Shown here in pieces: positions 49,101-58,541 of a stretch of DNA of 64,000 bases. The translations under genes and the position numbers were made by a program. The notes beneath the pieces were generated by a model, which saw only the letters and a list, made by a program, of their open reading frames with translations, ran no database searches and was not told the origin of the DNA. Location of the stretch: NCBI GenBank assembly GCA_030141605.1, contig JAQGDQ010000096.1, positions 310,001 to 374,000 on the forward strand. The letters run 5' to 3'. Position 1 is the first letter of the stretch. The number at the start of each line of letters is the position of its first letter. This DNA is from Tubiluchus corallicola (lineage: Eukaryota; Priapulida; Priapulimorpha; Priapulimorphida; Tubiluchidae).

Positions 49101-52100
49101 GTAGCTGAAAAAAGACTATTGTAGCTGAAAAAAGATTATTGTAGCTGAAAAAAGACTATTGTAGCTGAAAAAAGATTATTGTAGCTGAAAAAAGACTATT
49201 GCAGCTGAAAAAAGACTATTGTAGCTGAAAAAGACTAGTTGTAGCTGAAAAAAGACTAATTGTAGCTGAAAAAGACTAATTGTAGCTGAAAAAGACTATT
49301 GTAGCTGAAAAAAGATTATTGTGGCTGAAAAAAGACTATTGCAGCTGAAAAAAGACTATTGTAGCTGAAAAAGACTATTGTAGCTGAAAAAGACTAATTG
49401 TAGCTGAAGAAAGACTATTGTACCTGAAAAAAACGACTATTGCAGCTGAAAAAAGACTAGTTACTTATTTATGCGGAAGTTAAAAACAGGACATATGTAA
49501 TAATATAAATGAGCCAGTTACAGTAAGAAGAACTATAATTAAGTATTAGAAAAAAAGAGAACAGAACCACTTTGCACAATAAGGGGGGAGGGTAGTTGGT
49601 ACATGTAGGTAAAAGCTTTCTCTTATAAAAAAAAATCCCAGCTTCGATCTAATTTTCTTATATTTCTATATACAGTACTGTTTTACGTTTCTATGAACTT
49701 TTTTCAATTATTGTAGGTCCTGCCTATATAAACTTGTTGTTATTACTCAGAATTTTCTCACACTAAAGATGACTGTTGGATATTGCACCTAAACCCTCTG
49801 CAATGTTTCAACAATGAAGTCATACTTTTAAAACTATGATTATATTTTTAACTAATTATTAGATTTAAAGCTTGTGGTGCAACTGCTACAGTAGATTATG
49901 TTACAGATTTTCTTTTCAACAAATAAACACATACCGTGTTGGCGTGTTCTTGGGTTAATTGGATAATTGTAACACCATGTTTGTTTTCGTGAACATATTT
50001 AGTGAAATTCAGTGCTATAATTGAAGAACAATTTATGTAGCGTGGAGACTCATTGGCCGTTAACCACTGATTCAACGTGTTAAATTCATACAGTATCATT
50101 TCACGGGTTACTGCTCTTGAGTTTCATTGATCGCTGTCTTGGTTCATCGAGCATTGAACAGACCGGTCAATACTACGCAGGACTTAGACCTTAGACCTTA
50201 GTCCTTCCTGCGCATTGATGCACATTGGGCAGACAGCATTTTCCACTGAGTTCTATCGGCGGCTTCGTTCTCTACGTTTTCCCAACGTATGTTGACAGCT
50301 CGAAGGTCTTCTTTGAAGGATCTGCGCCACGTTGTTTTTGGCCGACCTCTTTTTCGTTTCCCACCAGGTGGTTCCCACTGTACTGCTGTTTTGGCGTAAC
50401 GACTTTCTGATAGACGGAGAATATGTCCAGCCAGTTTCATTCTTCTCTCTGTAACTATATCTTGTAACCGCAATGACTGCGCTCGTTGAAGAACTTCTAC
50501 ATTGGTGACATGGTCGCGGTAGGAGATTTTTAGTATCTTTCGAAGGCATTTTTGGTGGAAGACGTTCAGTTTCTTTGATAACTCCGCTGTGACTTTCCAG
50601 GTTTCGCTGGCATACAGGAATATGTATGTTCTCGCTGAACGCAGGACTACATTCTAGAATAATTACAGAAGCCAATTGCAAATTTCATTATTTAGATATT
50701 CAATGCTAGAAATTAACTCACGGAAATCGACACCAGCCTGAAGACGTTACAGACCTTGCTCTTTAAGTGCACGTCATTCAGCTGCGCGCATCGTTTCTAT
50801 TGTCATTTTCTGTAATCTGAAGCGGAATGTTTTGAAATGAGCTGCATTCATTTTGCGTGATTTCCATCTGAGTAGTTGAATTCTAACTTTAAACCGCTAA
50901 AATAACAAACCATCTTTGGTACACTAATGGGGGTTTATCATCCTGGTTGAGGTCCAGATTCCAGCATTTCTTCACTTTAGGTTCGGCATGATGTGTAATT
51001 AAGATAAGTTTAAGGGTTAGGGTTATTCAACTAAAGTGCTTATTGAAACATTTATTTAGTAATGTTTTACACTTTTTATATTTCTTGTTCAGTTTATTTC
51101 CTATCTGATTTTATTTTTATTGTTGAGTTTTTGAAGCTTGTTGTTAAATATCAGTCAGTCAGTCAGTCAGTCAGTCAGTCAGTCAGTCAGTCAGTCAGTC
51201 AGTCAGTCAGTCAGTCAGTCAGTCAGTCAGTCAGTCAGTCAGTCAGTCAGTCAGTCAGTCAGTCAGTCAGTCAGTCAGTCAGTCAGCCAGCCAGCCAGCC
51301 AGCCAGTCAGTCAGTCAGTCAGTCAGTCAGTCAGTCAGTCAGTCAGTCAGTGAGCCAGTCAGCCAGCCAGCCAGTCAGTCATTCAGTCAGTCAGTCAGCC
51401 AGCCAGCCAGTCAGTCAGACGGGCGGGCAGGCAGGCAGGCAGGCAGGCAGGCAGTTTGTCTGTCTGTCTCTTTGTCGTTCTCTTTGCCCGTCTTCCTGTC
51501 TGTTTGTTTGACTGTCTGTCTTCCCACACAACAAAATTAAAAAATTGATGAAGCTAAAATCACCAAACTTGCCACAGGTATAGATCTAGACAAATCTAGA
51601 AGTCTATTGCTGTTGGACTCATACAGTCAAAGTTCTCGGTTTAAATCTTTGATAGCAATACAAAATTTTTGACAATTGGGACTTCATGTCAAGTTGTGCA
51701 CGTTTGTTGAGTTCTCTCATTCGCTTCCTTGCGCAAATTCTGGTTTGTAGTTCTGAGATACTGTGGACCAGACATTGATTATGGAGTCGGATTTCCTTCG
51801 ACAATCGCCTGTAAGAAACAGTGCAATCTTCAAGGCCATTATTGCAAGCAGTCAACGGGTTAAATTGGCAGTCGTTTTAGCAGCATTGCGTGACTAAGGA
51901 AGCCATACAACCTGTTACTGTCGCTGTTGATCACGTGAGTGTCGCGTGACCTACGCAGGGACGCGCAGTTAATGCAATATCGCACCATTAGATCACACAC
52001 ATTATGAGTATCAAGAAAGTTCGTGCTGAGCGGCTTTTGTCATTTTCCTCAATTTGCGTCGCTGTGAGAAGGGAAGGCGTGAAAAACTGCTGACCTTTAG

Positions 52101-52994
52101 GTGCGATTCTCAGCGTTGTCTCAACTGATTGTAGCTTGAGGATGCTGTTTGAATACCCGCATCAAAAGTACATTAATATGAAAATGCAATATCCTCCCAC
52201 GTATTTGGAGATGATTACTCGTATATTGATTAGTAATTTTTGCCTGTGTAAACCAGGTCTTGCGCGCCCATTTAAGCAATTTTATGATAAAAATTACCAT
52301 CAACATAAAGCTTACTTTCTGGAAATAATACAGGATACATATAGCAGCTAAAGTCTGCTCGAAACGTTTATTCAGCTTACAGTATTGCTCATTCAGGTTT
52401 AATAGCCAAAAAATAACAGCAAAATAACGTTAACAAGTGTTAGTGCTGTTAATGGGCCCAAAGCACCTAAAGTACTTGTACCTAAAGTATCGGTTTTTGT
52501 ATCTAAACCATCAGTTTTTCAAAGTCGAAAATTCTCGAGTATCGGCTCTGCTTTAAATATTTAGAGATGAAATTTAACATTTCTGCGCATATTTTTTTCT
52601 AAAACTTAATCATAACTTAAAATTAAGTACTAATTTTATTACTTTAAAGCTTTATTGATGAGGTAACGGGTATTGAAGTTACGTTTGTGTTTTGCACTGT
52701 GAAATAAGACAAATAACCAAAGCCCTTCATTACAGCCTTAGCAGCATTGGGGATAACCATCACCCATCACAACCTGTTTATAAGATTTGTTTAATGAGTT
52801 GCTATTCGGGTTTTTTCAACACGTTTTGTAGGTTTTTGGATTTCTGAAGCTGACGACTATCACAGTTTAAAATTATAATAATTTAAATGCTTTTTTGTTC
52901 TACCATCGAATAAAACTAGTTCAACATTTGTAACTCTAAAAGGAAATGGATAAAGCAGCCCAACTGATTTTAATGGATTACTTGATAGAAATAA

Positions 52995-53025
<31 letters not shown>

Positions 53026-54362
53026 CTTTCTTGATAGATAGCTTTGCATGTTTTAAAAACCGCTTTAACTCATTAAATATCAATTCTGAATTCGTTGGTT
53101 GCAGTTGTAAACAATCCTTGATTTAAATTTTTGTAAGAAAGTAAATATAATAATCTATATTTTCACGATTTCCTGTTATTATGCATTATTTCAAAAGTTA
53201 CGTTCGTTTTTCGTGCTGTGAATTAATTTCTTTTATTTGCGTTAAAATTACCTTAATATTGATTTGGAAAGACAGGGCAGAAATCTATAAAAGCTCTTTG
53301 GTAAGAATAATGAACATCTTATTTTTGACCATATTTTTCTGCATAATGATACGTTACTGAAGATGTTAAAGAAAATTATTATTATGACAGACAACTTTCA
53401 TCCTGTACATGAAGAATTTAAGTTTCTCGCACACAAAGTAAAATTAAATGTATCTTCTCAAGAACAAATCGCTTTTAATTTTCATTTGTTCCCACTTCAA
53501 TAAAGTTTAACTAGTCTGTGGTTCAATAGTAGCTAAACACTTTCCAACTTTCCATTTTTTAGGCTTTATTTTATTTGTAAAGTTCAGTTGTTCAGTTTAT
53601 TTGTTCAGTTGAATTTAATTACAATCACAAATTTGTTCTGCAAATTGTTTCTTAACTAGTCTGTGGAAAGCAAACAGGAAATACCAATAGTTTGTGTAGC
53701 CAGTAAAGACGTCTATGTCTATTTTCTTTTGTTTTTTTGTTTTAGGTCTGTGTATACTGGTTGGACTAGTTGTGTACATTGCTCGGCTGACGCAGGAGGT
53801 CGGAAACAAGCTAAAAGCAAAATCTGCATTTGAGATTCCCAAATTTCAGTACCATTATGGATACAGCTTTATGCTAGCCTGTGCTTCCTTTACACTCACT
53901 GAATTCACTGGAGTTATAATAGTGTATTTATTTATAACGCTTTACAAAGAGAAACTAAAGAAGGAACGTCAAAAACAATTGGCAAATGCCGCAGTGACAT
54001 GTAGCGGTGGTGAAGTGCAACAATTGAACACTCGTGGCATGAACCATACCATGGCAGGTCACAATAGACTTCACCAACACCACCCTCACCCTCACCATCA
54101 CCACGCCCAAAGCCCACGCCCATCGCCTCGCTATTGTGATACGCACACTGCTAATCGTTCTCACGAATCATCTCCAGTGGAAAATTTCATAGGTCACTCC
54201 AGTCGCAGTCATACCCCAGTTACCCCTATGTCAGACAGTGTATCACGCGAACTCTTCTCGTATAATATACCCCGTGATATATCGCGTAACACCATGTCAA
54301 CTACAGTGGATATAGCAAGAGAACATCAGTATGAACTCATGCGACGAACAACTCCCGTTTGA
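20405..54362 (+). CDS. TARP / voltage-gated calcium channel gamma subunit (stargazin family)
   Basis: Exons 20405-20600, 42525-42605, 43381-43521 and 53746-54362 join in phase 1 throughout and give 344 residues with four membrane helices (about 8-29, 98-119, 127-152, 180-205). TM1 runs into VTDAWLY, the counterpart of the family's GTDYWLY. The first loop has C62 and C72, presumed disulphide partners, and N-glycosylation sequons at N45 and N67/N68. TM2-TM4 (SGIIFVTAG, LVVYIARL, YGYSF...TLTEFTGV) most resemble gamma-5/gamma-7. The C-terminus is RRTTPV, the class I PDZ ligand of type I TARPs. Such proteins traffic and gate AMPA receptors or modulate Ca channels. The cytoplasmic tail has a His-rich patch at about 245-259. 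The chosen ATG has A at -3 and G at +4; an in-frame ATG at 20309 would add 32 residues. Confidence 0.92.
20985..21395 (+). repeat. TGC-rich imperfect repeat with (TGC)n core
   Basis: A degenerate unit with landmarks AAGTTGATAATGCTGCAT and GCCGT recurs several times and ends in a pure (GCT)n run at about 21319-21355. Reading frames through it (poly-Ala, poly-Cys) are repeat artefacts. Confidence 0.7.
21701..21757 (+). repeat. (CT)28 microsatellite
   Basis: Uninterrupted CT dinucleotides. Confidence 0.97.
25620..25870 (+). repeat. Degenerate GTACCAAA minisatellite
   Basis: A roughly 16-17-bp unit, AGTACCAAACTTTCCC and variants, recurs about 14 times with many substitutions. Each unit begins with the palindrome GTAC. 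Confidence 0.7.
27178..28572. mobile_element. Foldback-type element with sub-repeated arms
   Basis: The arms at about 27178-27600 and 28230-28572 are inverted copies by eye: ATAACAAATCACAAA, GTCAGTTTATTTCTGTTTTAG and GGTTCCAGCTTGGTC each recur, diverged, as reverse complements in the right arm. The left arm contains about four tandem 60-bp units with GTCTGATCTATCAGAC. The centre holds a tRNA-like sequence flanked by diverged direct repeats (27717-27777 and 28040-28113). No transposase is seen. Confidence 0.6.
27939..28007 (+). tRNA. tRNA-like sequence or pseudogene
   Basis: GATACAG at the 5' end pairs perfectly with CTGTATC at the 3' end as a 7-bp acceptor stem. An A-box-like TGGCCGATTG and a B box GGTTCAAATCC sit at tRNA spacing, with a 4-of-5 T stem. 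D and anticodon stems are poor and no anticodon can be assigned, so it is more likely a SINE head or pseudogene. Confidence 0.45.
30343..30419 (+). repeat. (GCAC)n/(CA)n/(CG)n simple repeat
   Basis: Alternating purine-pyrimidine tract including a pure (CG)7-8 core, which is rare in this AT-rich sequence and prone to Z-DNA. Confidence 0.9.
31822..31860 (+). repeat. GA-rich microsatellite
   Basis: Imperfect (GA)n. Confidence 0.85.
32253..32302 (+). repeat. (ATC)n microsatellite
   Basis: About twelve CAT/ATC triplets preceded by an inverted ATGATGATG, giving a short hairpin. Confidence 0.9.
33880..33993 (+). repeat. CT-rich microsatellite
   Basis: TCTC/CCCT tract grading into pure (CT)n, immediately upstream of the TCCTG array. 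Confidence 0.95.
34020..34265 (+). repeat. TCCTG pentamer satellite
   Basis: About 49 pentamers (TCCTG with TCTTG, TTTTG, TCCCG and CTCAGGCC variants). An 82-nt region repeats a longer CTCAGGCCTGTCCTG block. Open frames in several registers are artefacts of the pyrimidine-rich pentamer. Confidence 0.95.
35118..36250 (+). repeat. GGTGA/GATGA pentamer satellite with 325-bp higher-order unit
   Basis: About 1.1 kb of GGTGA and GATGA pentamers with GGTTA, GCCGA and ATAAGAC variants. A marker pattern (CCGAGG, ATATGAG, GCCAAGG, GTGCGG, GGCTAGG) recurs exactly 325 bp apart (for example 35631 and 35956), so a 325-bp segment has duplicated. Leu/Ser/His/Pro frames on the minus strand come from the repeat. 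Confidence 0.95.
37438..38395 (+). repeat. 48-bp minisatellite, about 20 copies
   Basis: The unit contains CAGATCACTTGGGCCTCCA and TCGTTTATGATACAGCATGC. Because 48 is a multiple of three and the unit lacks stops in several registers, open frames of 246-310 codons appear on both strands. The encoded 16-residue periodicity carries no known domain. From about 38049 two unit variants alternate, giving a 96-bp dimer. Confidence 0.95.
38421..38886. repeat. Dispersed repeat, copy B
   Basis: Counterpart of 15232-15686 in the same orientation, starting 25 bp after the 48-bp array ends. A tail resembling its end (AAGATTGAGTCCGGTTTTGC) also occurs near 47800. Confidence 0.75.
39892..40332 (+). pseudogene. 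Decayed reading frame of unknown origin
   Basis: One register reads as credible protein for about 145 codons (SITEADIKKVFRTIITVENG; ITKLDLHNAGFLQTDEINHQ; VLNEMQNYERTSPGMDSVCR) broken only by TAA at about 39988 and TGA at 40141. I recognise no family. It could be a processed pseudogene or transposon ORF remnant. Confidence 0.3.
41155..41500. mobile_element. Foldback MITE with tRNA-like arms, copy B
   Basis: The left end AATTAGTTAGATTATGACTG is mirrored at 41440-41468. It shares TTGGAGAAAGAAAGG, TGTGGACTAGTC, ACAGAGCAGGCCCGAGATTT and the 30-bp right flank ending CCAGCTAATTTGAGAA with copy A. Most of both tRNA-like arms is deleted. Confidence 0.7.
41544..41654 (+). CDS. Possible cassette exon in TARP intron 1
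   Basis: A 111-nt open segment between acceptor catttttccag and donor gtaatg, phase 1 on both sides, so it could splice between exons 1 and 2 without shifting frame. It would insert D-A-S-I-E-V-M-V-L-N-Q-S then a Pro/Lys-rich stretch ending IRIAD. The family does not have an insert here, and the Cys-9-Cys spacing is normal without it, so it is probably fortuitous or an alternative exon. Confidence 0.25.
42525..42605 (+). CDS. TARP exon 2: cysteine-bearing loop
   Basis: An 81-nt exon (acceptor gtgtattttag, donor gtaaat). Product: NNSTRCNVFPSNSQEEEPSD and six more residues, with the second loop Cys (C72) nine residues after C62 and two overlapping glycosylation sequons. The spacing is what the gamma-5/7 loop has, as far as I recall. 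Confidence 0.85.
43053..43131 (+). repeat. (TA)n microsatellite
   Basis: Long TA tract in TARP intron 2 (42606-43380), about 250 bp before exon 3. That intron holds nothing else. Confidence 0.95.
43381..43521 (+). CDS. TARP exon 3: TM2 and start of TM3
   Basis: A 141-nt exon after a long poly-pyrimidine acceptor (attcgtattttttttcag). It encodes MVRSACFIQLFGFFLILVAI, a short basic RQRQR turn on the cytoplasmic side, then ILILVSGIIFVTA. It ends in phase 1 at gtaaca. Confidence 0.9.
45027..45371. mobile_element. MITE with about 75-bp terminal inverted repeats
   Basis: The left arm (ACTCTCCAAAAATGACACAA, ATTAGATTAAATTAGATG, GACATTGTAGTCT) is repeated inverted at about 45291-45371 with few differences. 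The loop of about 180 bp has no coding capacity. Confidence 0.75.
47985..48003 (+). repeat. Short (CT)n tract
   Basis: About nine CT units, 120 bp before the minisatellite. Confidence 0.9.
48120..49465 (+). repeat. 20-21-bp minisatellite, about 65 copies
   Basis: Unit GCTGAAAAAAGACTATTGTA with A-run length 4-7, optional extra A in CTAATTG, and a shorter ACTTTTATA variant in the first 300 bp. Stops occur in most frames, so it is non-coding. Confidence 0.95.
50198..50654 (-). mobile_element. 5'-truncated LINE: C-terminal end of the reverse transcriptase ORF
   Basis: The minus-strand frame reads without a stop from about 50652 to TAA/TAG near 50198: FLYASETWKVTAELSKKLNV, then HQKCLRKILKISYRDHVTN, RRMKLAGHILRL, GRPKTTWRRSFKEDL and DRTQWKMLSAQC. 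This is the standard end of non-LTR retrotransposon ORF2 proteins, downstream of the RT core. The start is missing, which is typical of 5' truncation. The 3' tail has tandem AAGGTCT units (about 50173-50195). Confidence 0.88.
51152..51475 (+). repeat. (CAGT)n array grading into CAGC and GGCA
   Basis: About 60 tetramers of CAGT interrupted by CAGC runs, then GGCA and finally TCTG. Ser/Gln and Ala/Gln frames are artefacts. Confidence 0.95.
52995..53024 (+). repeat. (ATG)n microsatellite
   Basis: Ten consecutive ATG/GAT triplets. Confidence 0.95.
53746..54362 (+). CDS. TARP exon 4: TM3-TM4 and cytoplasmic tail with PDZ ligand
   Basis: A 617-nt terminal exon (acceptor gttttttttgttttag). It completes TM3, carries the second extracellular loop and TM4, then a tail of about 140 residues. 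The tail has a basic KLKKERQKQ start, a His-rich HQHHPHPHHHH patch, Ser/Pro/Arg sites and the terminal RRTTPV before TGA. Confidence 0.92.
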
Positions 54363-54695
54363 ACACGGGTATCTCTTATGCAGACGCTTATATCAGAGAT
54401 ATGTTCAGTGGGTAGACCTCTGGATAGTTCAGGTATAATTTCTGGCTTCCAACTGCTGAGACAAACTCCTCACCTAGGAGACTGTATGCGTGCCAATGGA
54501 TGCTATGGATTAAGTGCAAGGTTCATTGTTCGGTATTATCAGATGCGGTGCAGTTGATTATTGTTAATTTTTGTACCTGCTGAACTCATTAATTGCTATA
54601 TAATAGTTGCAATAGGCAATACCTTTGTTATTTGGTTGTGGTATCGACAAAAGTATTATTTTGTTTCAAGATGACAGTTTGTTGTTAACACAACA

Positions 54696-54701
54696 AATAA
54701 A
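54696..54701 (+). terminator. Poly(A) signal of the TARP gene
   Basis: AATAAA 334 bp after the stop codon, the first canonical hexamer downstream of it. It implies a short 3' UTR, though later hexamers cannot be excluded. Confidence 0.6.
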
Positions 54702-57095
54702 AGTCGAGTGATGAATTGCTGTCACTGGGTTGTGTTGAAATTTACACTGCCCGTATGGTGTTTTTTTATAAGTGCATATATGTATGCTTTTATGTGTTAG
54801 TGGTAAATTCAATACAAATGACCCTTACTGAAGTCAGTATTTCGACAGTTGACCCTCGTTGCATCTACAACAGCGCCACATTATTTTTAATTAAGTGTGA
54901 AACTAAATTATGTGAAAATGAAAATAATTGAAGAGAAAATACTTAAACTTCTGATGAGAAACAATAGCAGTTTCCAATTCATTTTCGTGAAACATTAAAA
55001 GCAAACTTATAACTTTTTGTTAACTAACTGGTCTTTAAAACTAAATTTAACGGGCTTCAAAATTATTAAAAACTCATATAATCTGCTTCAAACTTGAAGA
55101 AAACCTGCTTAACCAGGATGAATTTTCCCGTACCAATTTTGTACCAATTTTGTTTACTTGTTCAAATTTTAAAATATATACTTAGTTACCTATAATAATT
55201 AACATATTTCTGTTAATTAAATATTAACTTAGACAGCTATTAAATCCTTGCGGCGAGCATCCTACGAAACCGCAGGATTTTTCTTTAGCAGTAACGCAGA
55301 TATCCACAGTAATTTTCAGTTTGTTTCAGAAATAGACTGCGCTGTAAAAAGCGACTCTTGGATGTGAAGGCGCATTATGACCAAACGACTCGTGGCTTTA
55401 AGCCTGTATTCCTGTATTCACGGTACATTCTTCTCATTCGTTTTGACTTCTCTCTCCTGTCATGTTTTAAGCTGCCTCTAAAAGCTAACACATTAATTCA
55501 TATTACTATACTTGTTATTTTCAACAAACATTTTTATCTTTTGCTGATATGATTTTGTTGAGATCACCTTCAAATCCAAATGACTTTTAGTCTCTTATGC
55601 AGTTCCATACTTTTTTTCACAAAGCAATCACCACTTGTATACATGTGTAGGTTGCAATGTATCATATTGAGTAAAAAAGTGAGACAACCTGTAATGATAT
55701 ATTTGCTTATAATATTAGTTTGAATAATGCGTTTCTATATATGTGTGTAATTTGTGATACTGTATTAATTTGATAAAATTTAGGCTGTGAGACTGAACAT
55801 TTTATAAATATATTTAAGACTTGGTACTTTTAGTACGCGTACGCATATCTTACAAGGGTCGCCTGACTCCCTGTCTACAAGATTATGATTATATAGAATC
55901 TTAGATTCATGTTGTTAGTTTCTTCTGAATAATGGCTAGCTGCTTTGCAATCCGTCAAACGTGCTTTTAGCGCACACTTTTTTAACTGCGAGTCAAAATT
56001 TCTATAACCGTCTCGTCCTTCCTAATATTTCATGGAAAATTCCTGCGTGGGCGATTCCCAAAACAATTAGAAAATTGTCTGACGAGTTCTCATTTCTAAA
56101 AAGTAACGTGTAACGCCACACTAGTCTTCGTGAACTAAGTGAAAATAACGATCGTAATGATGACTGTGACGACTGTGTATGACTGTAATTATAATTATGG
56201 CGACGATGGTTAATGGTGATGAAGAACAGACATTCTCTTAATATCACTGTATGGTCTGTATCAACTCCAGACCATACACTTCCTGGTTTTAAAAAATCTT
56301 GTTTAAAGCAAGTTAGAAACGTTAACTTGTATTGCACTTCGATTTTGTCATCATTTAAGTCCGTTTAAAAGTTCTGTGAAATGATAAATCGTAAATATGA
56401 AAGTTGCAGTAGCTTTTAAAGAAATTCACTCTTAAAGTAAGCTAGAATCATTATTAGTTAAACCAAACCCTACTGTTACTTAGGATTTTATTTAGGCGCG
56501 TGGTCACGTGATTTTATATTAACTAATGCAAGTTTCGAATTCTGAGGTCAAGTGATCAGGAATTAGTGGAAAGAAAAAATTTTGTTACTCGAGAATCGCA
56601 ATTTAATTATGAACAAAAACAGTTCAACGATAATGCTAAAATCCGCATTCTCAACTGATACATTTCAGACGAACTTATCAGCAAAGGTCGTACATTTCAG
56701 CATTATTTGTTAATGTCTTGTTTTATAATAAAAAAAAACAGACAGTTGCTGCTATAGGTGGCAGTGTCAAGTGTCGTAATATAAATGTGTTTGCAAAGGT
56801 GTTCAGTAATTTTTACACAGTTTTTTCTTGACAATATGCTTAAAGCTGGGTAAGCAATAGTCATAAACTAAAAGCTGAAGGTTGAAATATTTCTCGTCGT
56901 GAGGCTGCGCTGTTTATCTGTATATGCAAATTACGTTGACAAACTTGCACAGTCGTTTGAAAAGTGCTTTAATGCTGTGTTACACACGAAGATATAAATT
57001 TTTACTTCCGACCAGTCATAATTGGAAATGAATATATTTTTGAAGATTATGAATGACAATAAACTTTAGTAGTGCAGTATAAAATTGTTCATCTC

Positions 57096-57311
57096 TAAAG
57101 TGGCGTTTACCTATCGCTCTGGAATGCGTTTGCGTTATGCGTTATTCACCTACGGAATAGCTGCGCAATGAAAAATCAATAGGAAATAGCTGCAGAAAAA
57201 ATAACGCGTAACGCAGGTCTGATAAACAGGTGCATTGAAAAAATATATAAACCGATTTTATCTATTTCGCATCCACATAACGCGTACGCATGCCAGGTAA
57301 ACGCCACTTTA
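57096..57311. mobile_element. TAAAGTGGCGTTTACCT MITE, intact copy
   Basis: TAAAGTGGCGTTTACCT at 57096 is repeated perfectly inverted at 57295-57311. The outer TA is probably the target duplication. No coding capacity; internal sequence is rich in GCGTTATGCGTTATT-like direct and inverted motifs. Confidence 0.85.
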
Positions 57312-58379
57312 CGCAAATTCAGTGAAATACTTTTCTTGAGAAAAGCAAATTTTGATTTTATTGTTTTAACATCAGGTGCAAATTTTCTAATTTTTTAACA
57401 AAAATTTAGCGTAGGCCTAGTAGCCAATTCCAAATAAGTTTAGATTCGTTGGTATTTTTGGCATGTAAATTTAATGTTGTAAAACTTTACCGTTTTGTTA
57501 TAAAGCGTATTGTACATAATTTTTATACCTTGACAGTTAATTATCATAAATATGCGCGTAATTTAACCCCATCACGTGACTTTTTTTTACTATAATATTG
57601 TTCTTATTTGTGCGCGTAGAATTAGGGTTGTTATGAAATTTTGAAATGTGATAAATTTGTATAAGACGTAACTCATTTGAATAGTTTATCAATTTGAGTT
57701 TTTAATTGACCTGGCTTCCGCGTTGAAATCAATGAGGTGCATGGCACATGGCAGTACATTAAGCCTCGTCGGTTAAAACCGACAATGCTTTGTGGCACCA
57801 TCTATGGTTAGTAAATGAAAATTATGAAGTTTTCGCAAAATGTGTTGTGTAAATGTTATACATTATTAAACTCTATTAAGCTTTTTTATTAATTTTGATG
57901 TTTTGTCTAATTTTAAAGTAGTACATGTTGTATATACTACATTAGTATCATGCCAAGCTATGTGAATGTAAACCCTGTTAAAACGTTAGTCAATTTTTTA
58001 TAATAAAACAATCGCAAACGATAACACATTTTTTTGTTTTTTCGTGCTATATTACGGTTTGTACATACTGCACAGTCAAGCGTTTAGCTGGTTACGGCTA
58101 TGGCAAATACAATAGTATTTGGTGATACCGGCCATGGAATACTATAGAAAAAATAAAATTGGTTACATGATTTATTTCATTTTATATAGACTACAGAGGA
58201 CGTAGGCCTAAGTAGTTTTCACTACATAATAATACAACTATTAAATGTTGATATAAATGTCTGGTAGGAAAATTAGAATTACGTAAATGTAATTTTGATG
58301 TCATTATGATGACGTAGTGCCAGAAGTTCAGATTCATTTTGGGCAAAATGGCAAGTGTTATTCAAAGCATCCAACCTTG

Positions 58380-58541
58380 CGATCTTTGGCGTGCTTTTCC
58401 GTAATGCGTGTTTTTTCATAACGCATACATGTATAAATGTGTGCATTGAGAACAATTTAAACCGATTTTATCTATTCCGCATCCCCTCCCAAAACGCACC
58501 CGCATCCGCATATGTATGCATGCTACATAAACGCAACTTTA
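58380..58541. mobile_element. TAAAGTGGCGTTTACCT MITE, diverged copy
   Basis: Shares AAACCGATTTTATCTATTCC, CGCATCC, GTATGCATGC and TAAACGCAACTTTA with the right half of the copy at 57096-57311. The left end is decayed. Confidence 0.65.

Larger units (their letters stand above)
43522..53745 (+). other. TARP intron 3 (10.2 kb)
   Basis: Contains a 345-bp MITE (45027-45371), a 20-21-bp minisatellite (48120-49465), a LINE 3' end (50198-50654), a CAGT array (51152-51475) and an ATG repeat (52995-53024). The stretch at 46480-46930 has two AATAAA hexamers and a duplicated CTTGTGGCGTGTTAGTT but no recognisable gene. The rest shows nothing I can name. Confidence 0.6.

Noticed and set aside
51062-51511. 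Ser/Gln/Val-rich frame of 149 codons
   Set aside because: Translation of the CAGT tetramer array.
56002-56337. Minus-strand frame of 111 codons
   Set aside because: No domain, composition like random sequence, no splice context.
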